In this document: one piece after another, positions 1 through 9,878 of the stretch
How the letters are laid out: each line of letters starts with the position of its first letter
Position numbering within the stretch: position 1 is the first letter of the stretch
Origin: Pseudomonas sp. MRSN 12121
GTDB taxonomy: Bacteria > Pseudomonadota > Gammaproteobacteria > Pseudomonadales > Pseudomonadaceae
Assembly: GCF_000931465.1 (NCBI RefSeq)
Contig: NZ_CP010892.1
Span: forward strand, 3,371,388-3,435,387
DNA length: 64,000 bases
Direction: 5' to 3'
Notes under the pieces: model-generated
Told to the model about the DNA's origin: nothing
Seen by the model: only the letters and a program-made list of their open reading frames with translations
Databases searched by the model: none
Position numbers and translations under genes: made by a program

Positions 1-774
1 CACCAGTTCGCCACTGGCCACATGGGGCGCCACCAGCGGCTCGCGCAGCAATGAACAGCCGAGGCCGGTGAGGGTGGCGGTGAGGGCCAGCTGGCCGTCT
101 TCCAGCAGCAGGCCATTGAGCGCGGTGCTGTGGCGCACGTCGGCGGCTTGCAGCCACTGGCCCCAGGTGCCGCGCTCTTCGTCGTGCAGCAGCGGCAGTT
201 CGCTCAGCGCCTGGGGGCTGTCGATGGGGCCGTGGCGTTGCAGGAAGGCGCGGCTGCAATAGGGCGTGACCGCCCCGGAAATCAGCGGCTCGCTGTGATA
301 CCCCGGCCAGTGCCCGGTGCCGAAGCGGATCGACAGGTCCGCGGCGTCGCTGGGGTAGCTGCGGTGGTTGGCGTAGGTGACGTTGATGTCCAGCTCCGGG
401 TGGTCGCCCAGGAACTCTGCCAGGCGCGGAATGAACAGGTTGATGCCGAACAGCGGGATCAGGCTGATGGTGACCTGGCGCGTCGCGCTTTTTTCCCGCA
501 CATGCTCGGTGGCGCTGCGCAGCACGGCGAAAGCCGAGCGGATTGCGCGGTAATACTCGCGGCCTTCCTCGGTGAGGATCAGGTTGCGCCCCTGGCGCAA
601 GGTCAGGGGCTGCTGCAGGAAGCTTTCCAGCAGGTGCAACTGATGGCTCACCGCGGAAGGGGAGACGTCCAGCTCGCGGGCGGCGGCGTTTACCCCGCCG
701 TGGCGGGCGAAGGCTTCGAAAGTGCGCACGGCACGCAGCGGCGGGTCATTGGCTAACTGTTCTAAATTATTCAT
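1..774 (-). CDS. LysR-family transcriptional regulator (C-terminus cut by window edge)
   Basis: Reads continuously from an ATG at 774 to the window edge, about 258 codons, so the last part of the effector domain is missing. The N-terminus is a LysR winged helix (RTFEAFARHGGVNAAAREL, then a recognition helix containing VSPSAVSHQL). It resembles the GcvA/AmpR-type subgroup, with PLFGINLFIPRL and DLSIRFG stretches in the effector domain. It is transcribed away from the ABC importer that starts near 973 and shares a 198-bp intergenic region with it, the usual LysR arrangement. Inference: it controls the importer/ATC operon, possibly in response to its substrate. The family call is firm; the target is inferred from position only. 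Confidence 0.88.
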   Translation of the reverse strand, partial: MNNLEQLANDPPLRAVRTFEAFARHGGVNAAARELDVSPSAVSHQLHLLESFLQQPLTLRQGRNLILTEEGREYYRAIRSAFAVLRSATEHVREKSATRQVTISLIPLFGINLFIPRLAEFLGDHPELDINVTYANHRSYPSDAADLSIRFGTGHWPGYHSEPLISGAVTPYCSRAFLQRHGPIDSPQALSELPLLHDEERGTWGQWLQAADVRHSTALNGLLLEDGQLALTATLTGLGCSLLREPLVAPHVASGELV

Positions 775-972
775 GTGTTGAATTAAATACCAAGCTGATA
801 GAGAAATAAAGCGCCTTAAATGCCGTGATTATGGCGGTTATGGCGCTTTTTCTATTTCGAATAACCATATGAATTTCTGATATTTGATAAAAATAGAATA
901 AATAACTAGTGTGCCGCCTTCTTGTTTTCCGGTCGGCGCACCCTGCAGTCCGACCCTTGGTACACGGGGTTG
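775..972. promoter_or_regulatory. Divergent regulatory region between the LysR gene and the importer operon
   Basis: This AT-rich 198-bp gap contains an inverted repeat, AAAGCGCC at 808-815 and GGCGCTTT at 842-849, with a smaller ATGCCGT/ATGGCGGT dyad between the arms. The size and position fit a LysR-type operator shared by both promoters. AT-rich stretches at about 880-905 could hold the importer promoter, but I cannot fix the -10 and -35 boxes. No good sigma-54 promoter is seen here. Confidence 0.5.
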
Positions 973-1929
973 ATGGTTTTCATGGATGCCTTTATCCAGC
1001 AACTGCTCAACGGCTTGATGTCGGGCAGTCTCTACGCGCTCGTGGCCCTGGGCTACACCATGGTCTACGGCATCCTGCGGATCATCAACTTCGCCCATGG
1101 CGATGTGCTGATGATCGGCGCCCTGATCGGGCTGTCGGTGATTCGCCTGCTGCAGGCCGGCTGGCCCGAGCTGCCGGCGGTGCCGGTCCTGCTAGTGGCC
1201 ACCGTGATCGCCATGGCCTGCTGTGCCTTGCTCGCGGTGCTGATCGAACGGGTCGCCTACCGGCGCCTGCGCCATGCGCCACGCCTGGCCCCGCTGATCA
1301 GCGGCATCGGTGTGTCGCTGTTGTTGCAGACCGCCGCGATGCTGGTGTGGACGCGCAACCCGCAGATGTTCCCGCAATTGTTGCCGCTTGCGCCGATCGA
1401 GGTGCTGCCGGGCGCTTCCGGGCATGGCGCGGTCATCCATGCCACCGCCCTGACCACCATCGGCATCGCCCTGGCGGTGATGCTGGCGCTGCTGGTGCTG
1501 GTGGAGCGCAGCCGCTTCGGCCGGGCCATGCGCGCCGTCGCCGAGAACCCCCAGGTCGCGAGCCTGATGGGCATCAACCCCAACCGCATCATCGTGCTGA
1601 CCTTCGCCATCGGCGGCGCCCTGGCCGCGCTCGCCGGCATCATGATGGCCAGCAACTACGGCAGCGCGCATTTCTACATGGGCTTCCTGCCGGGGATCAA
1701 AGCCTTCACCGCCGCGGTGCTGGGAGGCATCGGCAACCTCAAGGGGGCGATGCTCGGCGGCCTGCTGCTGGGGCTGATCGAAGCCCTGGGCACCGGCTAC
1801 CTGGGCTCGGCCACCGGCGGCGTGTTCGGCAGCAACTATCAGGATGTGTTCGCCTTCATCGTGCTGATCGCGGTGCTGGTATTGCGTCCTTCGGGGATTC
1901 TTGGCGAACGACTGGCGAGCCGCGCATGA
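973..1929 (+). CDS. Branched-chain-type ABC transporter permease (LivH type)
   Basis: Inner-membrane permease of the LivH family, about 318 residues. The N-terminal stretch LLNGLMSGSLYALVALGY followed by TMVYGILRIINFAHGD is the LivH signature, and further hydrophobic helices run to a conserved C-terminal VLRPSGILGE. Three starts are possible in frame: 922, 973 and 982. I chose 973 because a weak GGGG lies just upstream and the protein then begins like other LivH proteins; 982 is nearly as good. The stop overlaps the next ATG (ATGA). It is first in an importer operon that leads into ATC hydrolase genes, so the cargo is probably a small amino-acid-like compound rather than leucine. Confidence 0.88.
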   Translation: MVFMDAFIQQLLNGLMSGSLYALVALGYTMVYGILRIINFAHGDVLMIGALIGLSVIRLLQAGWPELPAVPVLLVATVIAMACCALLAVLIERVAYRRLRHAPRLAPLISGIGVSLLLQTAAMLVWTRNPQMFPQLLPLAPIEVLPGASGHGAVIHATALTTIGIALAVMLALLVLVERSRFGRAMRAVAENPQVASLMGINPNRIIVLTFAIGGALAALAGIMMASNYGSAHFYMGFLPGIKAFTAAVLGGIGNLKGAMLGGLLLGLIEALGTGYLGSATGGVFGSNYQDVFAFIVLIAVLVLRPSGILGERLASRA

Positions 1930-3029
1930 CCTTCACGACCGCACTGGCGACACCTTCCACGACACGCGCGCACCTGGGCCTGCTGCTGTTCGCCCTGGCC
2001 CTGGTCCTGGCCCCCTGGGCGGTCGGCCACGCCGGGGGCAACACCTGGGTCCGGACCCTGGACTTCGCGCTGCTCTACATCATGCTGGCCCTGGGGCTGA
2101 ACATCGTGGTCGGCTATGCCGGGCTGCTGGACATGGGGTTCATCGCCTTCTATGCGGTGGGCGCCTACCTGGCGGCGCTGCTGTCCTCGCCGCACCTGCT
2201 GGCGCAGTTCCCGGCCCTGGCGGCGGCCTTGCCCGAGGGGCTGCATACCTCGATCTGGCTGATCCTGCCCCTGGCCGCGCTGCTGGCGGCCGGCTGCGGC
2301 CTGGTGCTGGGGGCGCCGACCCTGCGCCTGCGTGGCGACTACCTGGCCATCGTCACCCTGGGTTTTGGGGAAATCATCCGCATCCTGCTGCGCAACCTCG
2401 ACCGGCCGGTGAACCTCACCAACGGTCCCAAGGGCATTGCCCAGGTCGACCCGGTGCACCTGCTGGGGATCGACCTCGGCCGCAGCCAGGAGCTGTTCGG
2501 CCTGCGCCTGCCGTCGGTCTACCTGTACTACTACCTGTTCGCCGCGCTGGTGCTGCTGATCCTGTTCACCTGTATCCGCCTTCAGCGTTCGCGCATCGGC
2601 CGCGCCTGGATGGCGATTCGCGAGGACGAAGACGCGGCGCAAGCCATGGGCCTGGATACCCGCCGCCTGAAGCTGCTGGCGTTCGCCATCGGCGCCGCCT
2701 TCGGCGGGATCGGCGGGGCGCTGTTCGCCTCGTTCCAGGGCTTCGTGTCGCCGGAGTCCTTCACCCTCAACGAGTCGATTGCCGTGCTGGCGATGGTGGT
2801 GCTGGGCGGCATGGGCCATGTCCCCGGGGTGATCCTCGGCTGCGTGCTGCTGGCCGCCTTGCCCGAAGCCCTGCGCGCAAGCATGGGGCCGTTGCAGCAG
2901 GCGCTGTTCGGCCAGGTGCTGCTAGACCCGGAGATCATCCGCCAGTTGTTCTACGGCCTGGCGCTGATCCTGGCCATGCTCTATCGGCCCGCGGGCCTGT
3001 GGCCGGCTCCGGCGGGAGGTGCGCGATGA
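1926..3029 (+). CDS. Branched-chain-type ABC transporter permease (LivM type)
   Basis: Second inner-membrane permease, 367 residues. Typical LivM features are LDFALLYIMLALGLNIVVGYAG with LDMGFIAFYAVGAY, the GAPTLRLRGDYLAIVTLGF motif, and the late AFGGIGGALFA segment. The start is the ATG of the ATGA overlap with the upstream permease. The frame stays open much further upstream inside livH, but that part does not resemble the family and the upstream gene is clearly real. LivH and LivM proteins form the heterodimeric channel of HAAT-family importers. Confidence 0.9.
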   Translation: MTFTTALATPSTTRAHLGLLLFALALVLAPWAVGHAGGNTWVRTLDFALLYIMLALGLNIVVGYAGLLDMGFIAFYAVGAYLAALLSSPHLLAQFPALAAALPEGLHTSIWLILPLAALLAAGCGLVLGAPTLRLRGDYLAIVTLGFGEIIRILLRNLDRPVNLTNGPKGIAQVDPVHLLGIDLGRSQELFGLRLPSVYLYYYLFAALVLLILFTCIRLQRSRIGRAWMAIREDEDAAQAMGLDTRRLKLLAFAIGAAFGGIGGALFASFQGFVSPESFTLNESIAVLAMVVLGGMGHVPGVILGCVLLAALPEALRASMGPLQQALFGQVLLDPEIIRQLFYGLALILAMLYRPAGLWPAPAGGAR

Positions 3030-3799
3030 ACCGGCCGTTGCTGCGGATCGAAGGGGTGCACAAGCACTTCGGCGGCGTCGTCGCGCTGAACGATGTCAGC
3101 CTGAGCATCCAGCCTGGGGAAATCTATGGCCTGATCGGCCCCAATGGCGCCGGCAAGACCACCTTCTTCAATGTCATGACCGGCCTCTACCGCGCCGACG
3201 CCGGCAGCTTCCAGCTCGACGGCCGGGCCTATCGGCCCACGGCGGTGCACCGGGTGGCCCGGGCCGGCATCGCCCGGACCTTCCAGAACATCCGCCTGTT
3301 CAACGCCATGAGCGCGCTGGAGAACGTCATGGTCGGGCGCCATGTGCGCACCCATAACGGCCTCTGGGCCGCGTTGAGCCGCCATCGCCGGGCCCGCGAG
3401 GAAGAGGCCCGGACCCGCGACCAGGCTTGGCGCCTGCTGGAATACGTGGGCCTGGCCGGCTTCGCCGACTACCGCGCCGACAGCCTGTCCTACGGCCATC
3501 AGCGGCGCCTGGAAATCGCCCGCGCCCTGGCCACCGAACCCTTGCTGCTGGCCCTCGACGAGCCGGCGGCGGGAATGAACGCCAGCGAGAAACTGCAACT
3601 GCGCGGCCTGCTGGAAAAAATCCGCGGCGACGGCCACAGCCTGTTGCTGATCGAGCACGACGTGAAACTGGTGATGGGCGTGTGCGACCGCATCAGCGTG
3701 CTGGACTACGGCCGGATAATCGCCGAGGGCGCGCCGCAGCAGGTACGCCGCCACCCGGCGGTGATCCAGGCCTACCTGGGAGCCAGCGCCGATGCCTGA
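3026..3799 (+). CDS. ABC transporter ATP-binding protein (LivG type)
   Basis: Cytoplasmic ATPase of 257 residues for the upstream permeases. It has Walker A GPNGAGKT, a signature loop LSYGHQRRLE (the family usually has Q rather than H at the fifth position), Walker B LLALDEPAAGMN and the LivG-specific IARTFQNIRLF. It overlaps livM by ATGA and the next ATPase gene by 8 bp, so the five importer genes are almost certainly co-transcribed. LivG-family assignment is firm; substrate is not readable from this subunit. Confidence 0.92.
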   Translation: MNRPLLRIEGVHKHFGGVVALNDVSLSIQPGEIYGLIGPNGAGKTTFFNVMTGLYRADAGSFQLDGRAYRPTAVHRVARAGIARTFQNIRLFNAMSALENVMVGRHVRTHNGLWAALSRHRRAREEEARTRDQAWRLLEYVGLAGFADYRADSLSYGHQRRLEIARALATEPLLLALDEPAAGMNASEKLQLRGLLEKIRGDGHSLLLIEHDVKLVMGVCDRISVLDYGRIIAEGAPQQVRRHPAVIQAYLGASADA

Positions 3800-4508
3800 G
3801 CCACTGTTGAACATCGAAGGGCTGCAGGTGCGCTACGGCGCCATCGAAGCGGTCAAGTCCCTGGACCTGCGGATCGCCGAGGGCGAGCGGGTGACCCTGA
3901 TCGGCGCCAACGGCGCGGGCAAGACCTCCAGCCTCAAGGCGCTCACCGGCTTGCTGCCGGCGACGCAGGGGCAGATCCATTTCGCCGGCCGCCCGGTGCT
4001 TGGCCTGGCGCCCCATGAACTGCTGGGCCTGGGCATCGCCATGGTTCCGGAAGGCCGCGGCATCTTCGCCCGCATGACGGTGCGGGAGAACCTGTTGGCC
4101 GGAGCCTTCCTGCGCCGCGACCGGGCCCGGGTCGACCAGGAGATCCGCCAGCTGTTCGAGCACTTTCCCCGCCTGGAGGAACGCTTGCAGCAGTCCGCCG
4201 GGCTGCTGTCCGGCGGCGAACAGCAGATGCTCGCCCTGGCCCGCGCGCTGCTGTCGCGGCCGCGCCTGCTGGTGCTGGACGAACCGTCCATGGGGCTGGC
4301 GCCGATCATGGTGGAGAAGCTGTTCCAGGTCATCGACGACGTCTGCCGCCAGGGCATGACCCTGTTGCTGGTGGAGCAGAACGCCCGGCTTGCCCTGCAG
4401 GTCACCGACCGCGCCTACGTGATGGACACCGGCCGCATCGGCCTGAGCGGCGCCTCGCGCGAGCTGCTCGACGACCCCGAGGTGCGCGCCGCGTACCTCG
4501 GGGAATGA
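3792..4508 (+). CDS. ABC transporter ATP-binding protein (LivF type)
   Basis: Second ATPase of the importer, 238 residues. It shows Walker A GANGAGKT, signature LSGGEQQMLALARAL, Walker B LLVLDEPSMGLAP and the LivF-type VPEGRGIFARMTVRENL segment. It starts 8 bp inside the preceding ATPase gene. LivG and LivF normally form the ATPase heterodimer of HAAT importers. Confidence 0.92.
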   Translation: MPEPLLNIEGLQVRYGAIEAVKSLDLRIAEGERVTLIGANGAGKTSSLKALTGLLPATQGQIHFAGRPVLGLAPHELLGLGIAMVPEGRGIFARMTVRENLLAGAFLRRDRARVDQEIRQLFEHFPRLEERLQQSAGLLSGGEQQMLALARALLSRPRLLVLDEPSMGLAPIMVEKLFQVIDDVCRQGMTLLLVEQNARLALQVTDRAYVMDTGRIGLSGASRELLDDPEVRAAYLGE

Positions 4509-4594
4509 ATCAACCACAGACGCTACCGGACGCCCGGCGTGTTCCGACAAGCCCGTACAGGCCGCGCATGGCCTGTCTGATACAGGAAATACCG

Positions 4595-5752
4595 ATGAAG
4601 ACTTCCGCTCCATTCAAACGCGCCGTCCTCCTGGGCCTGGCGCTGGGCAGCCTGGGCAGTGCCGTGGCCCTGGCCGACCAGCAGGTGTCGATCGGCCTCG
4701 CCGGGCCGCTGACCGGGCCCTCGGCACGGATCGGCAAGGACCTGGAAAACGGCGCGCAGCTGGCCATCGACCAGGCCAACGCCCGGCATCCGCAGATCAA
4801 CGGCGAGGCGGTGACCTACAAGCTGGTCTCCGAAGACGATCAGTCCGATCCGCGCACGGCGGTCTCGGTGGCCCAGCGCCTGGTCGACGCCGAGGTGGTG
4901 GGGGTGGTCGGCCACTGGAACACCGGCACCAGCATTCCCGCGGCGCGGGTCTACCACGACGCCGGGATCGCCCAGGTGGCGCCGGTCGCCACCGGGCATG
5001 CCTACACTCAGCAGGGGTTCGACACCAGTTTCCGCATCATGGGCCATGACGACGATGGCGGCCGGGTCGCCGGCGACTACGCCTTGAACACCCTCAAGGC
5101 CCGGCGCATCGCCGTGATCGACGATCGCACCGCCTTCGGCCAGGGCCTGGCGGACCAGTTCGCCAAGGCCGTCGAGGCCGGCGGTGCCAGCGTGGTGGCG
5201 CGCGAGTACGTGGACGACAAGACCATCGATTTCAGCGCGGTGCTGACCAACATCCGCGGGCACAACCCCGACCTGATTTTCTTCGGCGGGGTCGACTCCC
5301 AGGCCGCGCCGCTGGCCCGGCGCATCAAGCAACTGGGGATCAAGGCGCCGCTGATGGGCGCCGGCGGTTTCGTCAGCCAGACCTTCCTGCAACTGGCACA
5401 GAACGAAGGCGAGGGGGTGATTGCCCTGGAGCCGGGCCTGGCAGTGGCGCAGATGCCCGGTGGCAAGGCCTTCGAGCAGGCGTACCGGGAACGTTTCAAA
5501 CAGGGCATCGAGCTGCACGCGCCATTCGCCTATGACGGCGTCGGCGTGCTGATCGCGGCGATCGAGAAAGCCGGATCGACCGATCCGCGGCGCTACTTGC
5601 CGGTGCTGCGCGCCAGCCATTACCCGGGGGTGACCGGCACCATCGCTTTCGATGCCCAGGGCAACCTGAAGAACCCGTCGTTCACCGTCTACCAGGTCAA
5701 GGCCGGCCAATGGCAACCGGTGAGCGTGGCAGGTGGCGCACAGGCGCAATAG
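4595..5752 (+). CDS. Periplasmic substrate-binding protein of the branched-chain-type importer
   Basis: 385 residues, type I periplasmic binding protein (Peripla_BP_6/LivJ-like). An N-terminal signal peptide (KRAVLLGLALGSLGSAVALA) precedes the mature start DQQVSIGLAGPLTGPSARIGKDL. The start at 4595 was chosen over the longer open frame because the signal peptide begins there. Family motifs include VVGHWNTGTSIPAA and FDTSFRIMGHDD. It captures the substrate in the periplasm for the permeases above. The neighbouring enzymes suggest ATC, N-carbamoylcysteine or a related compound as cargo; this is inference from context. Confidence 0.9.
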   Translation: MKTSAPFKRAVLLGLALGSLGSAVALADQQVSIGLAGPLTGPSARIGKDLENGAQLAIDQANARHPQINGEAVTYKLVSEDDQSDPRTAVSVAQRLVDAEVVGVVGHWNTGTSIPAARVYHDAGIAQVAPVATGHAYTQQGFDTSFRIMGHDDDGGRVAGDYALNTLKARRIAVIDDRTAFGQGLADQFAKAVEAGGASVVAREYVDDKTIDFSAVLTNIRGHNPDLIFFGGVDSQAAPLARRIKQLGIKAPLMGAGGFVSQTFLQLAQNEGEGVIALEPGLAVAQMPGGKAFEQAYRERFKQGIELHAPFAYDGVGVLIAAIEKAGSTDPRRYLPVLRASHYPGVTGTIAFDAQGNLKNPSFTVYQVKAGQWQPVSVAGGAQAQ

Positions 5753-5760
5753 AGAAGCAT

Positions 5761-5784
5761 CGGGCGGGTCCCATGGCCCGCCCG
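5761..5784 (+). promoter_or_regulatory. GC-rich hairpin after the binding-protein gene
   Basis: CGGGCGGG (5761-5768) pairs perfectly with CCCGCCCG (5777-5784) across an 8-base loop, in the gap between the binding-protein gene and the ATC hydrolase gene. No T-run follows, so it is not a convincing terminator. Such hairpins often protect the mRNA end of an abundant binding-protein message; that role is inferred. Confidence 0.45.
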
Positions 5785-5811
5785 GTTCCGTGGAGCTGAT
5801 GGAGGCACACA

Positions 5812-6303
5812 ATGAGCAAACTCGAAGGTGAACTGGGCATCCTCGCCCGGCGGCGGATCGAAGCAGAAATCATCAAGCCGATCTACGACATCCTGGTGCG
5901 CGAACACGGCCAGGCCCATGCCGCGGCGGTGATCGGCGAGGCCGTGGGCAACGCCGCGATCCAGGCCGGCCGGCATTTCGCCGCGCTGGAGGAAAACGGC
6001 GCCGACCTCAAGAGCTTCGTCGAGCTGCAGGTGCTCTGGGAGCAGGACGACGCGCTCAAGGTCGAGATCATCGCCAGCGACGCCGAGCACTACGACTACG
6101 ACGTCAAACGCTGCCGCTACGCCGAGATGTACCACGAGATGGGCCTGGGCGAGATCGGCCACCTGCTGTCGTGCAACCGCGACGAGCTGTTCATCGTCGG
6201 CTACAACCCGGACATCCACCTGACCCGCACCCAGACCATCATGGGCGGCGCGCCACGCTGCGATTTCCGCTACCGGGCCAAGCCCCAGGAGCCGCGTTCA
6301 TGA
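5812..6303 (+). CDS. L-2-amino-thiazoline-4-carboxylic acid (ATC) hydrolase family protein
   Basis: 163 residues, resembling the ATC hydrolase family (Pfam ATC_hydrolase), whose founding Pseudomonas enzymes open the thiazoline ring of ATC to give N-carbamoyl-L-cysteine. Visible family traits are the small size, the RCRYAEMYHEMGLGEIG segment with paired tyrosines, LSCNRDELFIVGYNP, and the C-terminal RTQTIMGGAPRCDFRYR. A clear SD (GGAGG) precedes the ATG. It overlaps the next gene (ATGA), an N-carbamoyl-amino-acid hydrolase, which is the enzyme expected for the second step. Substrate is inferred from family plus neighbour; other family members may act on different heterocycles. Confidence 0.82.
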   Translation: MSKLEGELGILARRRIEAEIIKPIYDILVREHGQAHAAAVIGEAVGNAAIQAGRHFAALEENGADLKSFVELQVLWEQDDALKVEIIASDAEHYDYDVKRCRYAEMYHEMGLGEIGHLLSCNRDELFIVGYNPDIHLTRTQTIMGGAPRCDFRYRAKPQEPRS

Positions 6304-7535
6304 GTCTTCAGGCACGGGTCAATGGCGAGCGCCTGTGGGCTTCGCTGATGGAGATGGCAGAGATCGGCGCCACCGCCAAGGGTGGCGTCACGCGCCTGGC
6401 GCTGAGCGACGAGGACCGCCGCGGCCGCGATCTGTTCGTGGCCTGGGCCGAAGCCGCCGGATGCACGGTCCGCGTCGATGCCATGGGCAATATCTTTGCC
6501 CGGCGCGCCGGCCGCAACGACCAGCTGGCGCCGGTGCTGACCGGTTCCCACGGCGACTCGCAGCCGGCGGGCGGCAAGTTCGACGGCATCTACGGCGTGC
6601 TGGCCGGGCTGGAAGTGCTGCGCACCCTCAACGACCTGGGGATCGAGACCGAACGGCCGATCGAGGTGGTCGACTGGACCAACGAAGAAGGTTCGCGCTT
6701 CGCCCCGGCGATGATTGCCTCGGGGGTGTATGCCGGGGTCTTCGACCTGGAGTACGGCCTGTCGCGAGTCGATGCCGAAGGCGTCAGCATCGGTGAGGCG
6801 CTGCAACGCATCGGCTATGCCGGCCCGCATCCGGTGGGCGGCCAGGCGGTGCATGCGGCGTTCGAGCTGCACATCGAACAGGGGCCGATCCTCGAAGCCG
6901 AGGGCCTGACCATCGGCGTGGTCGGCGGGGCCCAAGGCCAGCGCTGGTATGAGGTGGAACTGCTGGGCCGCAGCGCCCATGCCGGGACCACGCCGATGGA
7001 CCACCGGCTGGACGCGGTGCTGGGGTTCGCCCGGGTGGTGGAGGCGGTCAATCGCCTGGGCCTGGAGCAGGGCGCCGAGGGCCGGGCCACCGTGGGCATG
7101 GCCAACATTTTCCCCAATTCGCGCAACGTGGTGCCTGGGCGAGTGTTCTTCAGCGTCGAGTTCCGCCACCCGGACGAGGCGGTGCTGGCCCGCCAGGACC
7201 AAAAATTGCGCGAAGCGGTGGCGCAGGTCGCCGAAGGAATCGGCCTGCAGCACAGCGTCAAGCAGATCTTCCAGTACGCGCCCATCGCCTTCGACAGCGA
7301 CTGCGTCGAGGTGGTCCGCGCCGCCAGCGCCGCCCTGGGCTACAGCCACCGGCCGATGATTTCCGGAGCCGGACACGACGCCTGCTACCTCAGCCGGGTG
7401 GCGCCCACGGCGATGATCTTCGTGCCCTGCGTGGACGGTCTCAGCCACAACGAAGCCGAAGAGATCCACCCCCAGTGGGCCACGGCCGGCGCCAATGTGC
7501 TGTTGCAGTCGATCCTGGCCAAGGCGGGGGCTTGA
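6300..7535 (+). CDS. Zn-dependent amidohydrolase, N-carbamoyl-L-amino-acid hydrolase type (M20 family)
   Basis: 411 residues of the HyuC/AtcC-like M20 family. Likely metal ligands are seen in TGSHGDSQPAGGKFDG (His, Asp), WTNEEGSRF (Glu-Glu), a HIEQGPILE segment and a late SGAGHDACYLS. The dimerisation insert carries GRSAHAGTTPMDHRLD. It would remove the carbamoyl group of N-carbamoyl-L-cysteine to release L-cysteine, CO2 and ammonia. The ATGA overlap with the ATC hydrolase supports this specific role. Alternatives within the family are beta-ureidopropionase and allantoate amidohydrolase, so specificity is inferred from context. Confidence 0.85.
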   Translation: MSLQARVNGERLWASLMEMAEIGATAKGGVTRLALSDEDRRGRDLFVAWAEAAGCTVRVDAMGNIFARRAGRNDQLAPVLTGSHGDSQPAGGKFDGIYGVLAGLEVLRTLNDLGIETERPIEVVDWTNEEGSRFAPAMIASGVYAGVFDLEYGLSRVDAEGVSIGEALQRIGYAGPHPVGGQAVHAAFELHIEQGPILEAEGLTIGVVGGAQGQRWYEVELLGRSAHAGTTPMDHRLDAVLGFARVVEAVNRLGLEQGAEGRATVGMANIFPNSRNVVPGRVFFSVEFRHPDEAVLARQDQKLREAVAQVAEGIGLQHSVKQIFQYAPIAFDSDCVEVVRAASAALGYSHRPMISGAGHDACYLSRVAPTAMIFVPCVDGLSHNEAEEIHPQWATAGANVLLQSILAKAGA

Positions 7536-7655
7536 AGGCGGGTAAACGCCTGAAATTTCGGGTTATGTGCTAATGAATTTTTAATATTTCTAGTTATATG
7601 CGGCGGCCAGTAAAGTGCTTTTAATCCGTTCAATGCCGCCGCCGGGAAGACGTTC

Positions 7656-8735
<1,080 letters not shown>

Positions 8736-8741
8736 GGCGAC

Positions 8742-9878
8742 TCAGCGCTGTTCGGCGCGGGGCAGGGCGCTGCCCAGGCGGCGCAGTTGCGGCAGCAGTT
8801 CGGCGCCCAGGTGAATGGCTTCTTCCAGGTGCGGGAAGCCGGACAGGATGAAACAGTCGCCCCCCAGCTGGTGGTACTCCTCGATGCGTTCCGCCACCTG
8901 CTGGTAGCTGCCCACCAGCGCGGTGCCCGCGCCGCCCCGTACCAGCCCGACCCCGGCCCACAGATTGGCCGAGACTTCCAGTTCCCGCGCACCACGGCCG
9001 CGGCCCTTGACCAGGTCGGTCTGGCGCGACTGGCCCACCGACTCGTAGGCGGCCATCTGCACCTGGGCGCGGTCGATGGCTTCCTTGGGGATCTCTTCCA
9101 GCAGGCGCTCGACGTGGGCCCAGGCGGCATCGTCGGTGGCCGCGGCGAAGATGTGCAGGCGCAGGCCGAAGCGCAGGCTGCGGCCGCAGGCCGCCGCCAG
9201 TTCGCGCATGCGCAGGATGCGCTCGGCGATCATCGCCGGCGGTTCGCACCACATCAGGTAGGTCTGGGCATGGGCGGCGCCGACATGCTCGGCCGCCGCG
9301 GAGGCACCGCCGAAATAGATCGCCGGCGCCTGGGCCTGGGGCGCGATCGGGTTGCCGGCGCCACTGCGGTAGTAACGCCCGTGATGGGGCTGGCCCTGGC
9401 CGGCCCAGACCGCCTGGAACACCTCGAGAAATTCGGCGGTACGGGCGTAACGCTCGTCGTGTTCGAGGAAGTCGCCGAGGGAGCGTTGCTCGAAACGGCT
9501 GGAGCCGCTCACCAGGTGCAGGTCCAGGCGGTTCTCGCTGAGCAGCTGCAAGGTGGCCGCGCGGTGCGCGCTGTAGGCGGGCAGTTCGAGGCCCGGGCGC
9601 AGGGTCAGCAAGAAACGCAGGCGGCGGACTTCCTGGGCCAGCACCGCGGTGATCAGCCAGGGGTCTTCGAAGCCGCTGGCGGTGGGCACCATGATGCCGT
9701 CGAAGGCCGACTGTTCGGCGGCGCGCACGATCTGCCGCAGGTAGTCCAGGGTCGGCGCGCGTTCGCCTTGCTGGAACAGGCCGATCTTCGGCAGGCCGCT
9801 GCTGGTGAGGTGACGGCCATCGCCGTTGGTGGGCAGGAACCAGTCGATCTCGATCGGTTGGCGCGGGTCATTGGGCAT
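8742..9878 (-). CDS. SsuD-like FMNH2-dependent alkanesulfonate monooxygenase
   Basis: 378 residues and strongly SsuD-like: DWFLPTNGDGRHL near the N-terminus, FGLRLHIFAAATDDAAW carrying the Arg/His pair known to matter in SsuD, and SANLWAGVGLVRGGAGTALVG. The position corresponding to SsuD Cys54 (around TASGFED) is not Cys here. The family uses reduced FMN from a partner reductase and O2 to release sulfite from sulfonates. The ATG at 9878 was chosen because the longer frame adds only Cys/Ser-rich sequence read from inside the neighbour. It is last in the receptor operon and overlaps the gene before it by 11 bp. Confidence 0.88.
   Translation of the reverse strand: MPNDPRQPIEIDWFLPTNGDGRHLTSSGLPKIGLFQQGERAPTLDYLRQIVRAAEQSAFDGIMVPTASGFEDPWLITAVLAQEVRRLRFLLTLRPGLELPAYSAHRAATLQLLSENRLDLHLVSGSSRFEQRSLGDFLEHDERYARTAEFLEVFQAVWAGQGQPHHGRYYRSGAGNPIAPQAQAPAIYFGGASAAAEHVGAAHAQTYLMWCEPPAMIAERILRMRELAAACGRSLRFGLRLHIFAAATDDAAWAHVERLLEEIPKEAIDRAQVQMAAYESVGQSRQTDLVKGRGRGARELEVSANLWAGVGLVRGGAGTALVGSYQQVAERIEEYHQLGGDCFILSGFPHLEEAIHLGAELLPQLRRLGSALPRAEQR

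Noticed and set aside
909..1925. Long open frame continuing upstream of the LivM-type permease
   Set aside because: It is the off-frame reading of the LivH-type gene; the family N-terminus begins at the ATG at 1926, which overlaps the LivH stop.
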